The notes under the pieces: model-generated
What the model was told of the DNA's origin: nothing
Seen by the model: the letters and a program-made list of their open reading frames with translations, nothing else
Database searches by the model: none
Position numbers and translations under genes: made by a program
Shown here: positions 22,723 through 34,398 of the stretch, in pieces
Numbering within the stretch: position 1 is the stretch's first letter
Layout: each line of letters starts with the position of its first letter
Source: Posidonia oceanica
Taxonomy: Eukaryota; Streptophyta; Magnoliopsida; Alismatales; Posidoniaceae
Length of the DNA: 64,000 nucleotides
Direction: 5' to 3'
NCBI GenBank assembly: GCA_037176725.1
Contig: JAZBRS010000044.1
Location: 8,618,001-8,682,000, forward strand

Positions 22723-24404
22723 AAAGAGAGATGCAGGGGCTAGACTGCTTGGTTAAGCTAATCGAAGTTTGCCGGCTTAGAGCTTGCTTGTCTGCCAAGC
22801 ACCGGTCCAACTCTACAAGTGCTAGCACCCTGGATTCCACCAATGGGCCATAACCATAGTATCAACAATATTATCAGTAGCCTCAACAACCTCAGTAGCA
22901 TTGTCAAAGTAATCAATAGCAGTAAGCATCTAACAGTGGGGACTAGTGTTGTATCATTTTGCCTGTTTCCTTCTTGCTTTCTTTCTCTTTTTAAAGCATA
23001 TAAACACAAAAGAAAAAGAAGCAAAAACACCAAAAAAAAAGAAAACTAAAACAACAAAAACATTTGCATGCCAACATTTGCTTGATGACGAAAATCAAAA
23101 AACAAGCCTGCTGGAAGAAGAGAACTAAGAACTATCCCATCTCAATTGATACTACTTAGATGACCAGGTAAGTGAGAGAGCTACCACCCACCGAGAGCTG
23201 GACGAAGTGTCCAAACTCTGTAAGGGCCTACACCTCCCAGAGGGAGACAAAATGATAAGGCGATTGAGAGAGTGAGCCGGAAAAAAAAATATTTGCATGG
23301 GCATAAAAGAAAATATGTAGACAGAAAGCGAAGACAGAAGTCAGCCTAAGAGAGGGATGCGCGAAGCAGCCCTATCCCAACCAAACCTCGGAGAGGAGTC
23401 GGAGCATGCGCCTGGGAAGCCCACATCTCCAAAGGGACTAGTCACTCCTTTCTGCAGCAAAAGCCTCCAAGCCAGACTAGGCATTTATTACCTCCAAGCT
23501 AGGGATAAAGCGAACCCAAGCGTCCATGAGGGAGCAGAAAAAAAGGAATTTTTTTTTCAAAAAAGCAGGTGTAGGGCCCAAAAGAGTTTGGCATGGAGCA
23601 CGATCCATCATCCACAGAGAGCTTCAGTGCCACCACCCACCAAGGAGAGCCACTACAGCTTGTGAGTCCGGGTAGTGTCTATTGAGTCGAGGGCATCCTC
23701 CTCCTTTCCAGCAGGCATGGATGCTTTCCAGCCTAATTGAGGGCAGACAAATAAAAACCACTCATAGTTAACCATGTTGCTTGATCATTATTATCTTGCT
23801 TGCCTATGCATAACCCTACAGGCTTTATCCCAGCATTTCTGACCAAGGGCATGTCAGTTGCACTCTAGTTGAAGCACATACATCAGAGCATTGTCAAAGC
23901 AAGCTTGCTACAATCGATAGCACAGACTTAAGCATCTTCCATCAGGGCACAGATCCTCTGCACCTGGAACTCAACAATCGGACAAGAATTTCAACCAGGT
24001 GCATCTTCACTGCCCTGTAAAGGAGGAATCACTCCAAGAAGCCTAACAAAGAATTATACTTCTAGAGCAGCAAATCGCTGACATTCAATGCCCCACAAGC
24101 ATCAGGGATGGACAACAAGCATTAGCAAGCGATGACAACATTCTCTCAGTAAGTAATCGGTAATGAACAATACCCGCCCTTAGAGGCGAACATCAGCAAA
24201 CAAGCATTCTCCTATGCCTTAGTCAGAACACAGCAACAACAGTCCAGGGTGCACCTGCAGACAAGACTCAACCCTGGTAGACTTCGATCAGCTTAACCAA
24301 GCAGTCTGGCCCCTACATCCCTCTTTGTCTCGCTCGCCCGCGAAGCGGATCCTTCAGCGTCTCTTTGATACCAGGGGCATGTCAACTGTCCTTTGGTATC
24401 GACT
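22723..24404 (+). other. Internal remnant of element E (post-pol region, no gag or pol)
   Basis: No coding region. The stretch 23150-23700 matches 59700-60290 of element D, the region between integrase and the PMD gene, including an A-rich tract (23530-23575). The gag, pol and PMD genes are missing, so E is a deletion derivative that could only have moved with proteins from relatives. Confidence 0.65.
24367..24400 (+). repeat. Conserved GATACC...GGTATC stem-loop, E copy 1
   Basis: GATACCAGGGGCA opens and TTTGGTATC closes an inverted repeat. The same stem-loop recurs at 30044-30079 and in element C (33905-33942, 33949-33982). Confidence 0.7.
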
Positions 24405-24890
24405 TATCAGATATGTCATCCTTTGATGCCGAGTCGGTCGACTTGACACTGATATTCTTATCCTCCTTTGGTGTCGAGTCGGTCGACTTGTCACTGCCAT
24501 TCTTATCCTCCTTTGGTGGTAAGTTGGTCGACTTGTTACTGATATTTTTATCATCCTTTGGTGGCGAGTCGGTTGGCTTGTCACTGATATTCTTATCCTC
24601 CTTTGGTGGTGAGTCGGTTGACTTGTCATTGATATTCTTATCTTCCTTTGGTGGAAAGTCGGTCGACTTGTCATTGATATTCCTATCATCCTTTGGTGAC
24701 GAGTCGGTCGACTCGTCACTGATATTCTTGTCTTCCTTTGGTGGCGAGTCGGTCGACTTATCACTGATATTCTGGTTGCCCTTTGGTGGTGAGTCGGTTG
24801 ACTTGTCATTGATATTCTATCCCCTTTTGGGTGGTGGGTTGGTCAACCTGTCGCTGTTATCTCTTCTCCCTGAGGGGCCAGGTCGGATAG
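24405..24890 (+). repeat. 45-bp tandem hairpin array of element E
   Basis: About ten units spaced 45 bp (for example at 24431, 24476 and 24521). Each has a short palindrome such as AGTCG-GT-CGACT; the last unit has GGTTG-GT-CAACC (24837-24848), changed on both arms. Because 45 is a multiple of three, both strands stay open, which gives false ORFs. Confidence 0.85.
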
Positions 24891-24972
24891 TCTATCACTG
24901 ATTTCGCTATGGTGTTAGATTGGACGATCTATTACTGATTTTCCTATAGTGCCAGATCGAACGGTTTGTCAC
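24891..24972 (+). repeat. 37-bp tandem array of element E, left part
   Basis: Units of about 37 bp with a GATCGGACGATC-type palindrome and CACTGATTT. The array is split at 24972 by a solo LTR and resumes at 28449. Confidence 0.8.
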
Positions 24973-27900
24973 AGTAGTAATCCTAAAATTCGGATCATTC
25001 ATGCACGATGCCAAAGCTCGTGTGCATCGATCGGAACTAGGGTCATTATATGTGGGTGAATCTGAGGAGGAAACTCGACTCAAAAGACACCGAAAATAGG
25101 GACGAAATCAAAGGGAAAAGGAAAGAAAGGGGAGTCGCCACCTAATTTTATTAAAATCAGAAAAAACTAGGAAAAACGGGTAAAGAAGATACAAGGAAAG
25201 CAAAATGCAATCAGAAAGTATGCAAAAGCAATGCAGATGCGCGACACAAGGTCGATGTGGCCTAGAGAAGGGTAAGGACTTCTGTTACGTGCGGGGAAGG
25301 TGTTAGGCACCCCCAACACGCCTGAGGAATTGGTCTTTCTAGGAATTCTCGCTTGCAAATGCAGAAATGTTGACAATTGCTTGCCTTTTATTGTACGCCC
25401 TAGGGCGATAGATGCAATGCATGCCTAATGCTTTAAATGCCTAAGTGCTTGAAAGCCATGCAGGGGAAATTAAACGTGCAACCTATAGGCTTAGCAACAC
25501 TGCTAGGGTTCTGAACGAGCAAGCCTTGGTTCGTAAGAACACCTACGCAGTAAGCATCACTGCCCTAATGCAAATGCAGGCGATAAAGCAAAACAGCGAT
25601 GAAAACCATGCAATGCAAGTGACATGCAAGGGATAAAGCAAAAGTGGGCATAGGAAACGGTGCAAAGGCAAGCGATATGCAAAAGAAAACAAATGCGACA
25701 CGCAAAACGATGCAAATGCTAGCGGTATACAAATAAAACAAAGTAGGCACGCAAAATAATGCATATGCAGGCGATATGCGAATAAAACAAATGCTGGCAC
25801 GCAAAACGAGGCAAATGTAGGCAATATGCAAATAGAACAAATGCTGGCACGCAAAACGATGCAAATGTAGGCAATATGCAAATAAAACAAATGCTGGCAC
25901 GCAAAACGATGCAAATGCAGACGATATGCAAATAAAACAAATGCTGGCACGCAAAACGATGCAAATGCAGACGATATGCAAATAAAACAAATGCTGGCAT
26001 GCAAAACGATGCGAATGCAGGCGATATGCAAATAAAACAAATGTTGGCACGCAAAACGATGCAAGCGAGCGACACGCAAAAGTGACACGGAAATCGAGGC
26101 AAGCAATGCAAAAGTGGCACGGAAATCGAGGCAAACAAAGGGGGACATTGGCCGTTGACTGGCCTACAGAGCCAGTCGCTGGCCATCTGGGCAACCCTCC
26201 CAGTCGCCGGCGGCATAGGCGGCCGGGCAGGTTGCCCCTAGAGGCGGTAGCCAAGCCCTGCAGACTCCAGCCAGCGACTTCGTCGCCCCAGTGAGGCTTG
26301 CAAATGCGACTAAAATCGAAATCTAAAATCATGGTAATGTAAAGGGCATGCCAGGGAAGAAAACCATGCAATCGAAAAGCGAATGGCCGTGACGCAAGGT
26401 GGCAAGGCGGCGGCTGAAGGGGCTGCTAGCAGCAAGGACTTAGCCACTGGTTAGAGGGGTGGCTATGCAAGCCGCCTCCCAAATTGGCGGCAGCCATTGT
26501 TGCGAGCTTCCCAGACAGCAAGCTTAAACAGACCCAAAAACTATGCAAATGGCTTTAAACGTGCTAGTGATGTCATGAAAATGGAGGTGATACATCAGAG
26601 AACATGTGCAAGCTGTTAAAATGCAAAAAACATGCTTGGGTCGCCAGTTACGGCGGCCCAAAGGTGGTTGGAAAACCTACCGGAGTTGCAGGTGGGTCAC
26701 TGCCCTAGGTGGCGGCTCAGTCTACAACTCCTTGTTCCAGACAGCCATCTTTGGGGCAAAATCTGGAACCCATGCAAATGAACTTTTTGAAAGTAAATGC
26801 ATGAACCTGCAGAGAAAAGAACCATACAATGCAACCGACGGCGAGCCAATCAGGGGTCTGGGTAATGAGGCACGCCGACGCAAAGTCAGGCCGGTGGTCT
26901 ACTGGTGTTGCAATCAGTCGCCCCTTGAAGGAGCGGTTGAGTCTGCAACACTCAGACCACGCGGCCGACTTTGAAGCCGTGCCTTGCTCTCGACACACAA
27001 ACAATCACACATACAAGCACATAATCATGTAGAGCAATCATCCAAGAGTACATAGCAACAAACAGGAGGTGAAACGGTGGTCGGAGCCGTTGGGGAGGTC
27101 GGCCCAAAGTTGGGCCGGCAGCAGTTGCATTATGCAACTAGGTGCTGCACTGTGCGGTGCCCCAATTAGAAGCTCTTCAAGTTTCGTCGGCGATTTGCTG
27201 CCTCCTGGCAGCACGAAACGAGTCGCCGATGGCCGGGGAACGTCTGTGACGTTCTTCTGGTCCTTGCCATACCTTCGGTTTGGCGAATGGTGGACCGGAT
27301 TGGTCCACCCACCTACGCCCAACTTGCACCACCCTAGCCACCGGATGCTGGCCACTCGTGCGGCCAGCAGCCCGGAGGCGGGGCTGGGAAGCATGTCGGA
27401 GTCGGGGCGAAGGAGAGGGATAACATCTTGGACGCGGAGAGGGGCTTGTGCCCTGTTTCCAATCTCGAGAGAGGTCCGCCGGAATTACCGAGCCACCTTG
27501 GCCGCTAGGGCGGCCGAGTGCACGAGAAGACTCGTCGCCACCGTGGCTACGAGGGGAAGAGGTCCGGGAACGTTCCTGGACCCCCAGAAGAATTTTAGAA
27601 AGAGGTTTGGTACCTTGCGAGCTCGCCGGAGTTGCAGGTGCGGAAGTAGCGGACGTTGCACCGCTATGACTTCGGAGGCTGATGGCGGGTGGAGGGAGGC
27701 ACGAGGAAGCTGACGGAGAGTTGGGTTCTACACTCTGGTTATCCAGGAACACGCAAGAGCTCTCAGATCTCGCTTGCGGTCTTTGGATTGCAAATGCGGT
27801 GTCAGTAAAAATGGCTGTCCACACTGGTTTTGTTCGGAAGGAAAGAGAATGGCGGAGGCGATGGGTGGCAGAGGTGGTGGCAGGAGGCACTGTGAGGGGC

Positions 27901-28448
27901 TGTAAGGGGCACGGGAGCCAAGGGCGGTCAGAGGCGGTGGCAGGGAGGATGACAGGGTCATCGATGGCAGGTAGTGGTAGGAGAAAACGGCGAAGTGGCA
28001 GTGAGAGGCTTGGTTTGCGGAAAGTGCACCGGCGAGCGACAGAGACCGGTGGCAGGGAGTTACTTGCTTTGGCGTGTAGTGCTTGGCCGTAGCGGCGAGT
28101 AACTCCGGAGGGGACGAGCGTGGAAGGCCACGACGACTGGCGGTGGCCACGCGAGCAAGCTTGCTCAGTCTACAATTTACAGTCTCAGTCGCCTGTTGCC
28201 CTGACGACTAATCCAATCGCCGCTTGGGAGTGTGACAAACTTTAGTCGCTTGTGCAAGAGGCGCCTAACACTGTAAGTCAGAGACCAAGCTACCAAAGGG
28301 CTTGGGCTTAGGTTTTGGGTGGTTTTGGCGTTGGATTTGGGAGTTGGATTTGGGTTAGGTTTTGGGTGGTTGAATTCCACAATGCCCTCCTCCGAGCCAA
28401 CTTCCAGCAAATTCCACCTGCAATGCCTATCAAAACGGGGTGTCTACA
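24973..28448 (-). mobile_element. Solo LTR 2 (3476 bp), minus strand, inside the E array
   Basis: On the minus strand it starts TGTAGACACCCCG at 28448 and runs to 24973, where the expected end TACTACA is changed by one base (TACTACT). GTCAC duplications flank it (24968-24972 and 28449-28453). U5 carries the shared block GGTGCCTAACACCTTCCCC near 25290-25310 (reverse) and a 50-bp array. It is related to solo LTR 1 and to the D 5' LTR. Several ORFs up to 268 aa occur on both strands but show no domain and overlap one another. Confidence 0.9.
25640..26080 (-). repeat. 50-bp tandem array in R/U5 of solo LTR 2
   Basis: Repeats containing GCTGGCACGCAAAACGATGC recur every 50 bp (25793, 25843, 25893, 25943, 25993, 26043). 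A related but shorter version lies in the LTR end of element C near 31990-32240. The overlapping ORFs with ICIVLRASICFI-type repeats are products of this array. Confidence 0.85.
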
Positions 28449-29780
28449 GTCACTAATTTCCCTGTGGTGTTTGATCGGATGATCTATCACTGATTTTCCT
28501 GTGGTATTAGATCGGATGATCTATCACTGATTTTCTAGTGGTGCCAGATCAAATGGTCTGTCACTAATTTCCCCATGGTGTTAGATTGGACGATCTATCA
28601 CTGATTTTCCTATGGTGCCAGATCGAACGATTTGTCACTGATTTCCTGTGGTGCTAGGTTGGACGATCTGTCACTGATTTCCCTATGGTGTTAGATTGGA
28701 TGATCTATTACTGATTTTCTTGTGGTGCCAGATTAGACGATCTGTCACTTATTTTCCTATGGTGTCAGATTAGATGATCTGTCACTAATTTCCCAGTGGA
28801 GTTAGATTAGATGATCTATCACTGATTTTCCTGTGGTGCCAGATCGGACGATCTGTCGCTGATATCCTGTGGCGTTAGATCAGACAATCTATCGCTGATT
28901 TCCCTGTGGTGCCAAATCAGACGATCAGTTGCTGATATCTTGTGGCGTTAGATCGGACGATCTATCGCTGATTTCCCTTAGTGATTTCCTATGGTGTCAA
29001 ATCAGACGATCTGTCAATGATATCCTGTGGTGCTAGGTCAGATGATCTGTCATTGATTTCCCTGTGGGGTTAGATCAGATGATCTGTCATTGATTTTCCT
29101 TTGGTGTTAGATCAAACGATCTATCACTGATTTTCCTGTGGTGCCATATCGAACGATCTATCACTGATTTTCCTATGGTGTTAGATTGGACGATCTGTCG
29201 CTGATTTCCCTCAGTGATTTCCTGTGGCATTAGATCAGACGATCTATCGCTGATTTCTACTATGGTGTCAGATTAGGCGATCTGTCACTTACATCCTGCG
29301 GTGCCAGATCGAATGAACTGTCGCTGATTTCCCTCAATGATTTCCTATGGCGTTAGATTAGACGATCTATTACTGATTTCTCCCATGGTGTCAGATCGGA
29401 TGATCTGTCACTGATATCCTGTGGTACCAGGTCGGACGATCTGTCACTGATTTCCCTGTGGTGTTAGATCGGACGATCTATCACTGATTTTCCTGTGGTA
29501 CCAGATCGGACGATCTGTCACTGATTTTCCTGTGGTGTCAGATTGGACGATTTGTCGCTGATTTCCTTCAGTGATTTCCTATGGCGTTAGATCAGATGAT
29601 CTATTGCTGATTTCCTGTGGTGTCAGATTGGACAATCTGTCATTGATATCCTGTGGTGTCAGATCGAACCATCTATCACTGATTTCCCTGTGATGTCAGA
29701 TCGAACGATCTGTTGCTGATTTCTCTGTGGTGTTGGATTGGATGATCTGTCACTGATTTCCCCTATGGTGGCAGGTTTGT
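28449..29780 (+). repeat. 37-bp tandem hairpin array of element E, main part
   Basis: About 35 diverged units of 36-38 bp. Each has a palindrome, for example AGATCG-GA-CGATCT (29466-29479) or AGATCA-GA-TGATCT (29072-29085), then CTGATTTCC and TGTGGTG. No coding content. Confidence 0.85.
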
Positions 29781-30829
29781 TAATTTGTTACTGATATCCT
29801 CCCTTTTGCCGATAGACCTGTCATATCCTTCCTTTTGCCGATAGGTCTGTCAACCTGTCGTATCCTTCCTTTTGCTGATAGGTCTGTCAACCTGCCATAT
29901 CCTTCCCTTTTGCTGACGGGTCAGTTAACCTATCACTTCTCTCATATCCTTTCTTTTGGGTAGGCAAGTCTGATAACTTGCCATACCCTTTCCATCATCT
30001 CGGTGACAGGAGCATTTTGATTGCCCCCTCGTATCTCTCTCTTGATACCAGGGGCATCCTTTTGCTGTCCTGTGGTATCATGCCCTCATCTTCAGGACTG
30101 GTAGCCCAAACTACCCGACTGACACCGATCAAACTGTCTAGCCCCTGGGCTGGTAGCCCTAGCTACCTGAATGACATTCGTCAAAGTGTCTGGTGTTCCA
30201 GGCGGCAAGCACGATAGTCTTGTCTGGAGTCTCTTTCTTTCAGGTTGGCAGCCCTAACTACCTAGACGGCAAGCATGTTAGTCTTGTCTAGTGCCCTTCT
30301 CTTGGGCTGATAACCCCCAATCATCTGGTGATGAGTTCGTCAACTTATCATGCCCCTCATCATTGCATCTCACTTGCAACCCATTGCATCACATCATCAC
30401 ACCAGCACTACACGCTAGGTAGTCACATTTACATCACACACTCTGCATGTGTCCCCAGCACAATTAGCATCAGCATGCATTACGTCAACATCGCTTCGAG
30501 CCACACAGAGCTCAGGCAACATTAGCATCACCTTTGCTTAGAGTCGAACAGAGCTCAGCAAACGGCATCATCGTTGCTTAGAGCCGCACAGGGCTCAGTG
30601 CACGCCTGCATTAGCATCATGCAAACCCACACATATCCCCCAATGGAGTTTAGTGCACATAAGCATTTGCATTTGCATTGCGGCAATGAGTCATGACTTT
30701 TGGTGTATCTGCTAGATAAGTGATTCATGCTAATAGCAGACACCACTCTTCCATTGACTTCAGGTGGGGTGTCTCATCAACCCTGAGCAGCGGCATTGGT
30801 TCCCTCGACCTCGCTTAGGGAGGGGCATC
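29781..30829 (+). other. 3' untranslated region of element E with mixed hairpins
   Basis: Contains GGCAAGT...ACTTGCC (29963-29982), the conserved GATACC...GGTATC stem-loop (30044-30079), GGTAG...CTACC hairpins (30100-30115, 30152-30167) and CAT/GCA-rich sequence. It ends in the polypurine tract. No gene. Confidence 0.7.
30817..30829 (+). promoter_or_regulatory. Polypurine tract of element E
   Basis: AGGGAGGGGCATC directly precedes LTR start TGTAGACACCC, matching that of element A. Confidence 0.75.
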
Positions 30830-31374
30830 TGTAGACACCCTAATTTTGCAGTCATGTGTCGGCGGACTTCCCCATAACAACATGCAGCTTGGTCGTGACG
30901 GACTTAACACATTCACCAAACTAGCATCCCACACCAATCCCAAATCAAACCCAGGCCTCACCTAAACCCAAACCCAAGCCTAACCTAAACACAAACCCAA
31001 GCCTAACCTAAACCAAGCCCAAGCCTCACCCAAATAGCCTAAACATAAACCCAATCCTCACCTCTCTATCTTCTCTCCATCTCACCCTCCAAGAATCCAA
31101 CAACCACCTCTTCAACTTCTCTCCATTTCACTCTCCCAGAACCCAAGAGCCACCACTCTTGCTAGCTTCCAAAAAACCTCTCACTCGTCCCAGACAACAC
31201 CTCTCTCCATCGTTTTCACTCTCGAAGCCAATACACAAGACAACAACACAACCACTCACCACTCTTGGACTCTTGAAGGGAACACACAACACAACAACAC
31301 TCTCGACACTCCTCTTTGGTAGAGTCAATAGCATCATCATCTCTCTCTCATCACTCCTCACCACAACAACCTAC
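30830..31374 (+). mobile_element. 3' LTR of element E, first part
   Basis: Matches 21492-22015 of the 5' LTR. Interrupted after CCTAC (31370-31374) by element C; resumes at 44301. Confidence 0.88.
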
Positions 31375-32250
31375 TGTGGACGCCTGATCCCCCCGGAGGC
31401 ATCCCCGGACACACACGGTGTGGCCCAGAGAAAGGAGAAGAGGAACACCACGGATACGGTTGTGAAGTCGGAAAACAAAAGATAAAACAAAATGGAGTCG
31501 CCACCTAGTCTATTATCGAAAAGACAAGGAAAATCGAGGAAATGCGTGAATAAACACGCAAACTGAGCAAAAGATGCAATGCGATGCAATGCAAATGAGG
31601 TGGGATGCAAATGATGTGACTCGTGCCAAGGACGAGGGCAAAACGGTCATTGTGGGTCCAGAGAAAGGGTAAGGACTCCTGTTATGTGCAGGGAAGGTGC
31701 TAGGCACCCCTGACACGCCTGAGGAGCGGTCTTTCTTGGCTATTCTGGCCCGCATTTGCAGGATTTTGGCCATGATTGCCTAGCCACACGTCCAAGGGAC
31801 GAGGAATGCTGTGCCTTGCTGTGCTTGCTAAAATGTGTGCTTAAATGCCTAAGTGCCATGCCCTAAGTGTTCTAAGTCCTGTGATGCATGGGGGAAAGTA
31901 AACGTGCAATCTATGTGCTCAGCAGCGTTGTCTGTGTTCCAAACCAGGCGAACTCTGATTCGTGAGAACTCCAGGCAGTAAGCATCACTGCCCTAATGCA
32001 AATGCAGGCGGTAAAACAAAGCACCGGTAAAACCACACAATGCAAGGGTACGACAAGCAAAGGGGAAAGCAAATCTGGGCGGAAAACATGCGATGCAAGT
32101 GCAGAAACAAAACATCGGTAAAAGCCATGCAATGCAAGTGCGAAAACATGCAAAGGGGAAATAAAACAAGTCGATAAACAAGCGATGCAAGTGTGAAAGC
32201 AAAACATCGGTTAAAAACCACACAATGCAGGGGTATGACAAGCAAAGGGG
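31375..32250 (-). mobile_element. R-U5 end of the element C 3' LTR
   Basis: Reverse copy of the U5 block (31680-31720: GGAAGGTGCTAGGCACCCC) and of the CAAATGCAGGCG-type repeats seen in solo LTR 2. It joins 3' untranslated sequence at about 32250 with no polypurine tract or U3 between. Confidence 0.7.
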
Positions 32251-32689
32251 AAGATTAGACGACATGACGGGCGTCAACCGGGCAGTTAGGGCTGCCAACC
32301 CGAGGGAAGGAAAGGTAGCTTGTCCTTGCCTGAGGAAACAAGCAGACGACCAGAGTAGTGTGGAGCAAAGGTGCAAAATTTCCGCGCGAAAGAAAAGGGG
32401 GCACCTTCTCTGCCGAGAAGGCAAGAAAGAAAGGGGAGCGCACGATAGATGATAGGTTTCGGACCCATCGACTGCAAGGAAGTGAATGATAAGTTTCGGA
32501 CTTATCGACTGGAATGAGGCCGGGAATGATAGGTGCAAGCCCTATCAAGACCAAGAAGAGAAGGCCAGGAATGATAAGTGCAAGCCTTATCAACACTGGA
32601 CCGAAAGGCTGACAGGTGATAGGTTTCGGACCCACCGACCGCAAAAGGAAAAGCAAATGATAAATTTCGGACTTATCGACTAGAAAGGG

Positions 32690-33620
32690 GGGCAGGAAGG
32701 ATAGGTGCAAGTCCTACCAAGGCCAGGAAGAAAAAGGTCAGGAATGATAAGTGCAAGCCTTATCAAAACCAGACCGCCAGGAATGATAGATGCAAGCCCT
32801 ACCAAGACCAGGAAGAAAAGGTCAGGAATGATAAGTGCAAACCTTATCAAGACCAGACCGTTAGGAATGATAGGTGCAAGCCCTACCAAGACCAGGAAGA
32901 AAAGGTCAGGAATGATAAGTGCAAGCCTTATCAAGACCAGACCGCCAGGAATGATAGGTGCAAGCCCTACCAAGACCAGGAAGAAAAGGTCAGGAATGGT
33001 AAGTGCAAGCCTTATCAAGACCAGACCGCCAGGAATGATAGGTGCAAGCCCTACCAAGACCAGGAAGAAAAGGTCAGGAATGGTAAGTGCAAGCCTTATC
33101 AAGACCAGACTGCCAGGAATGATAGGTGCAAACCCTACCAAGACCAGGAAGAAAAGGTCGGGAATGATAAGTGCAAGCCTTATCAGGACCAGACCGCCAG
33201 GAATGATAGGTGCAAGCCCTACCAAGACCAGGAAGAAAAGGTCGGGAATGATAAGTGCAAGCCTTATCAAGACCGGACTGCCAGGAATGATAGGTGCAAG
33301 CCCTACCAAGACCAGGAAGAAAAGGTCAGGAATGGTAAGTGCAAGCCTTATCAAGACCAGACTACCAGGAATGATAGGTGCAAGCCCTACCAAGACCAGG
33401 AAGAAAAGGTCGGGAATGATAAGTGCAAGCCTTATCAAGACCGGACTGCCAGGAATGATAGGTGCAAGCCCTACCAAGACCAGGAAGAAAAGGTCAGGAA
33501 TGGTAAGTGCAAGCCTTATCAAGACCAGACTACCAGGAATGATAGGTGCAAGCCCTACCAAGACCAGGAAGAAAAGGTCGGGAATGATAAGTGCAAGCCT
33601 TATCAAGACCGGACTGAAAG
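32690..33620 (-). repeat. 84-bp tandem hairpin array of element C
   Basis: About eleven 84-bp units, each of two 42-bp halves. One half holds GATAAG-tgcaagc-CTTATC, the other GATAGG-tgcaagc-CCTACC. The period is a multiple of three, so ORFs of 308 and 337 codons open on opposite strands; I treat both as artefacts. Confidence 0.9.
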
Positions 33621-33904
33621 CTGATAGGTGATAGGTTTTGGACCCATCGACCGCGAAAGAGTAACTGACAAGTTTCAGACTTATCGACCGCAACAGGAAA
33701 AGCAGATGATAAGTTTCGGTCCTATCGGCCGCAAAAGGAAATGTAAATGATAAGTTTCGGACTTATCGACCGCAGGGAAATGCAAATGATAAGTTTCGGA
33801 CTTATCGACCGTAAGAGGTTAAGGGGCACCAACCCGAAGGCGGGGTGCAAAACAGATGGGCCCACGACGATTGGGCATGCTAGCCCGGATACAGCTGGAG
33901 ATGC

Positions 33905-33982
33905 GATACCATGGGGCAGCGGAAAAAGATGCCCCTGGTATCAGGGAGGATACTAGGGGACAGCTGAGGCGCCCTTGGTATC
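33905..33982 (-). repeat. Paired GATACC...GGTATC stem-loops of element C
   Basis: 33905-33942: GATACCATGGGGCA pairs with TGCCCCTGGTATC (13 pairs, one bulge). 33949-33982: GATACTAGGGG pairs with CCCTTGGTATC. Same motif as in element E. Confidence 0.75.
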
Positions 33983-34398
33983 AAAAGTAATAGACTAAGC
34001 TGACGTACTTGTCGAACGGGTTGTTAGGGCTACTAGCCCGGCGGAGATCCAGCCGGGAGCGCCTGGTGGCTTGACTTGACGACGTGGGTCTACAGAGATT
34101 CTAGCATTCAAGTGGAATGCAGGGTCTTCTTGCAGCTTCCCCTGGTGCTGAGAATGTTGGTAGTTGTTTCTGAGCTGTTAGGTTCTGATAGTACCCTCCT
34201 CATGGCTCTAAGGGGCTGAGGAAGTATGTCGAGGATGTGATTGCAAGACCATGCATGCAGTATGTTATGGTAAGCAAACCAAGTATGCGAGCAAATGGCA
34301 CAAAACATCCTTGCATTAACAAAGTCTTGATTACACGCCTATAACAGGCGGAACAGAGTACAACAAGACTCAAAAAAGGATGTACAGATGTAGACACC

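Larger units (their letters stand above)
32250..34398 (-). other. 3' untranslated region of element C
   Basis: No gene. Contains a GGCAG...CTGCC hairpin (32281-32296), GATAAGT...ACTTATC hairpins (32455-32680 and 33630-33815), an 84-bp array and paired GATACC...GGTATC stem-loops. AATCTCTGTAGACCCACG near 34093 matches AATCTCTGCAGACCCACG of D near 62116. Confidence 0.75.

Noticed and set aside
24354..24901. Opposed ORFs of 151 and 178 codons
   Set aside because: Products of the 45-bp array.
25543..26371. Cys/Phe-rich repeat proteins on the minus strand
   Set aside because: Several frames are open at once across the 50-bp array in an LTR; no conserved start or domain.
27038..28150. Overlapping ORFs up to 237 codons in solo LTR 2
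   Set aside because: GC-rich LTR sequence with both strands open; no match to known domains and no counterpart in the related LTRs.
28449..29780. CRISPR array
   Set aside because: Units are diverged and contiguous with no unique spacers, and the context is a plant retrotransposon.
32680..33693. Long ORFs on both strands (308 and 337 codons)
   Set aside because: Both follow the 84-bp period, which is a multiple of three; the repeats explain the openness and no domain is present.
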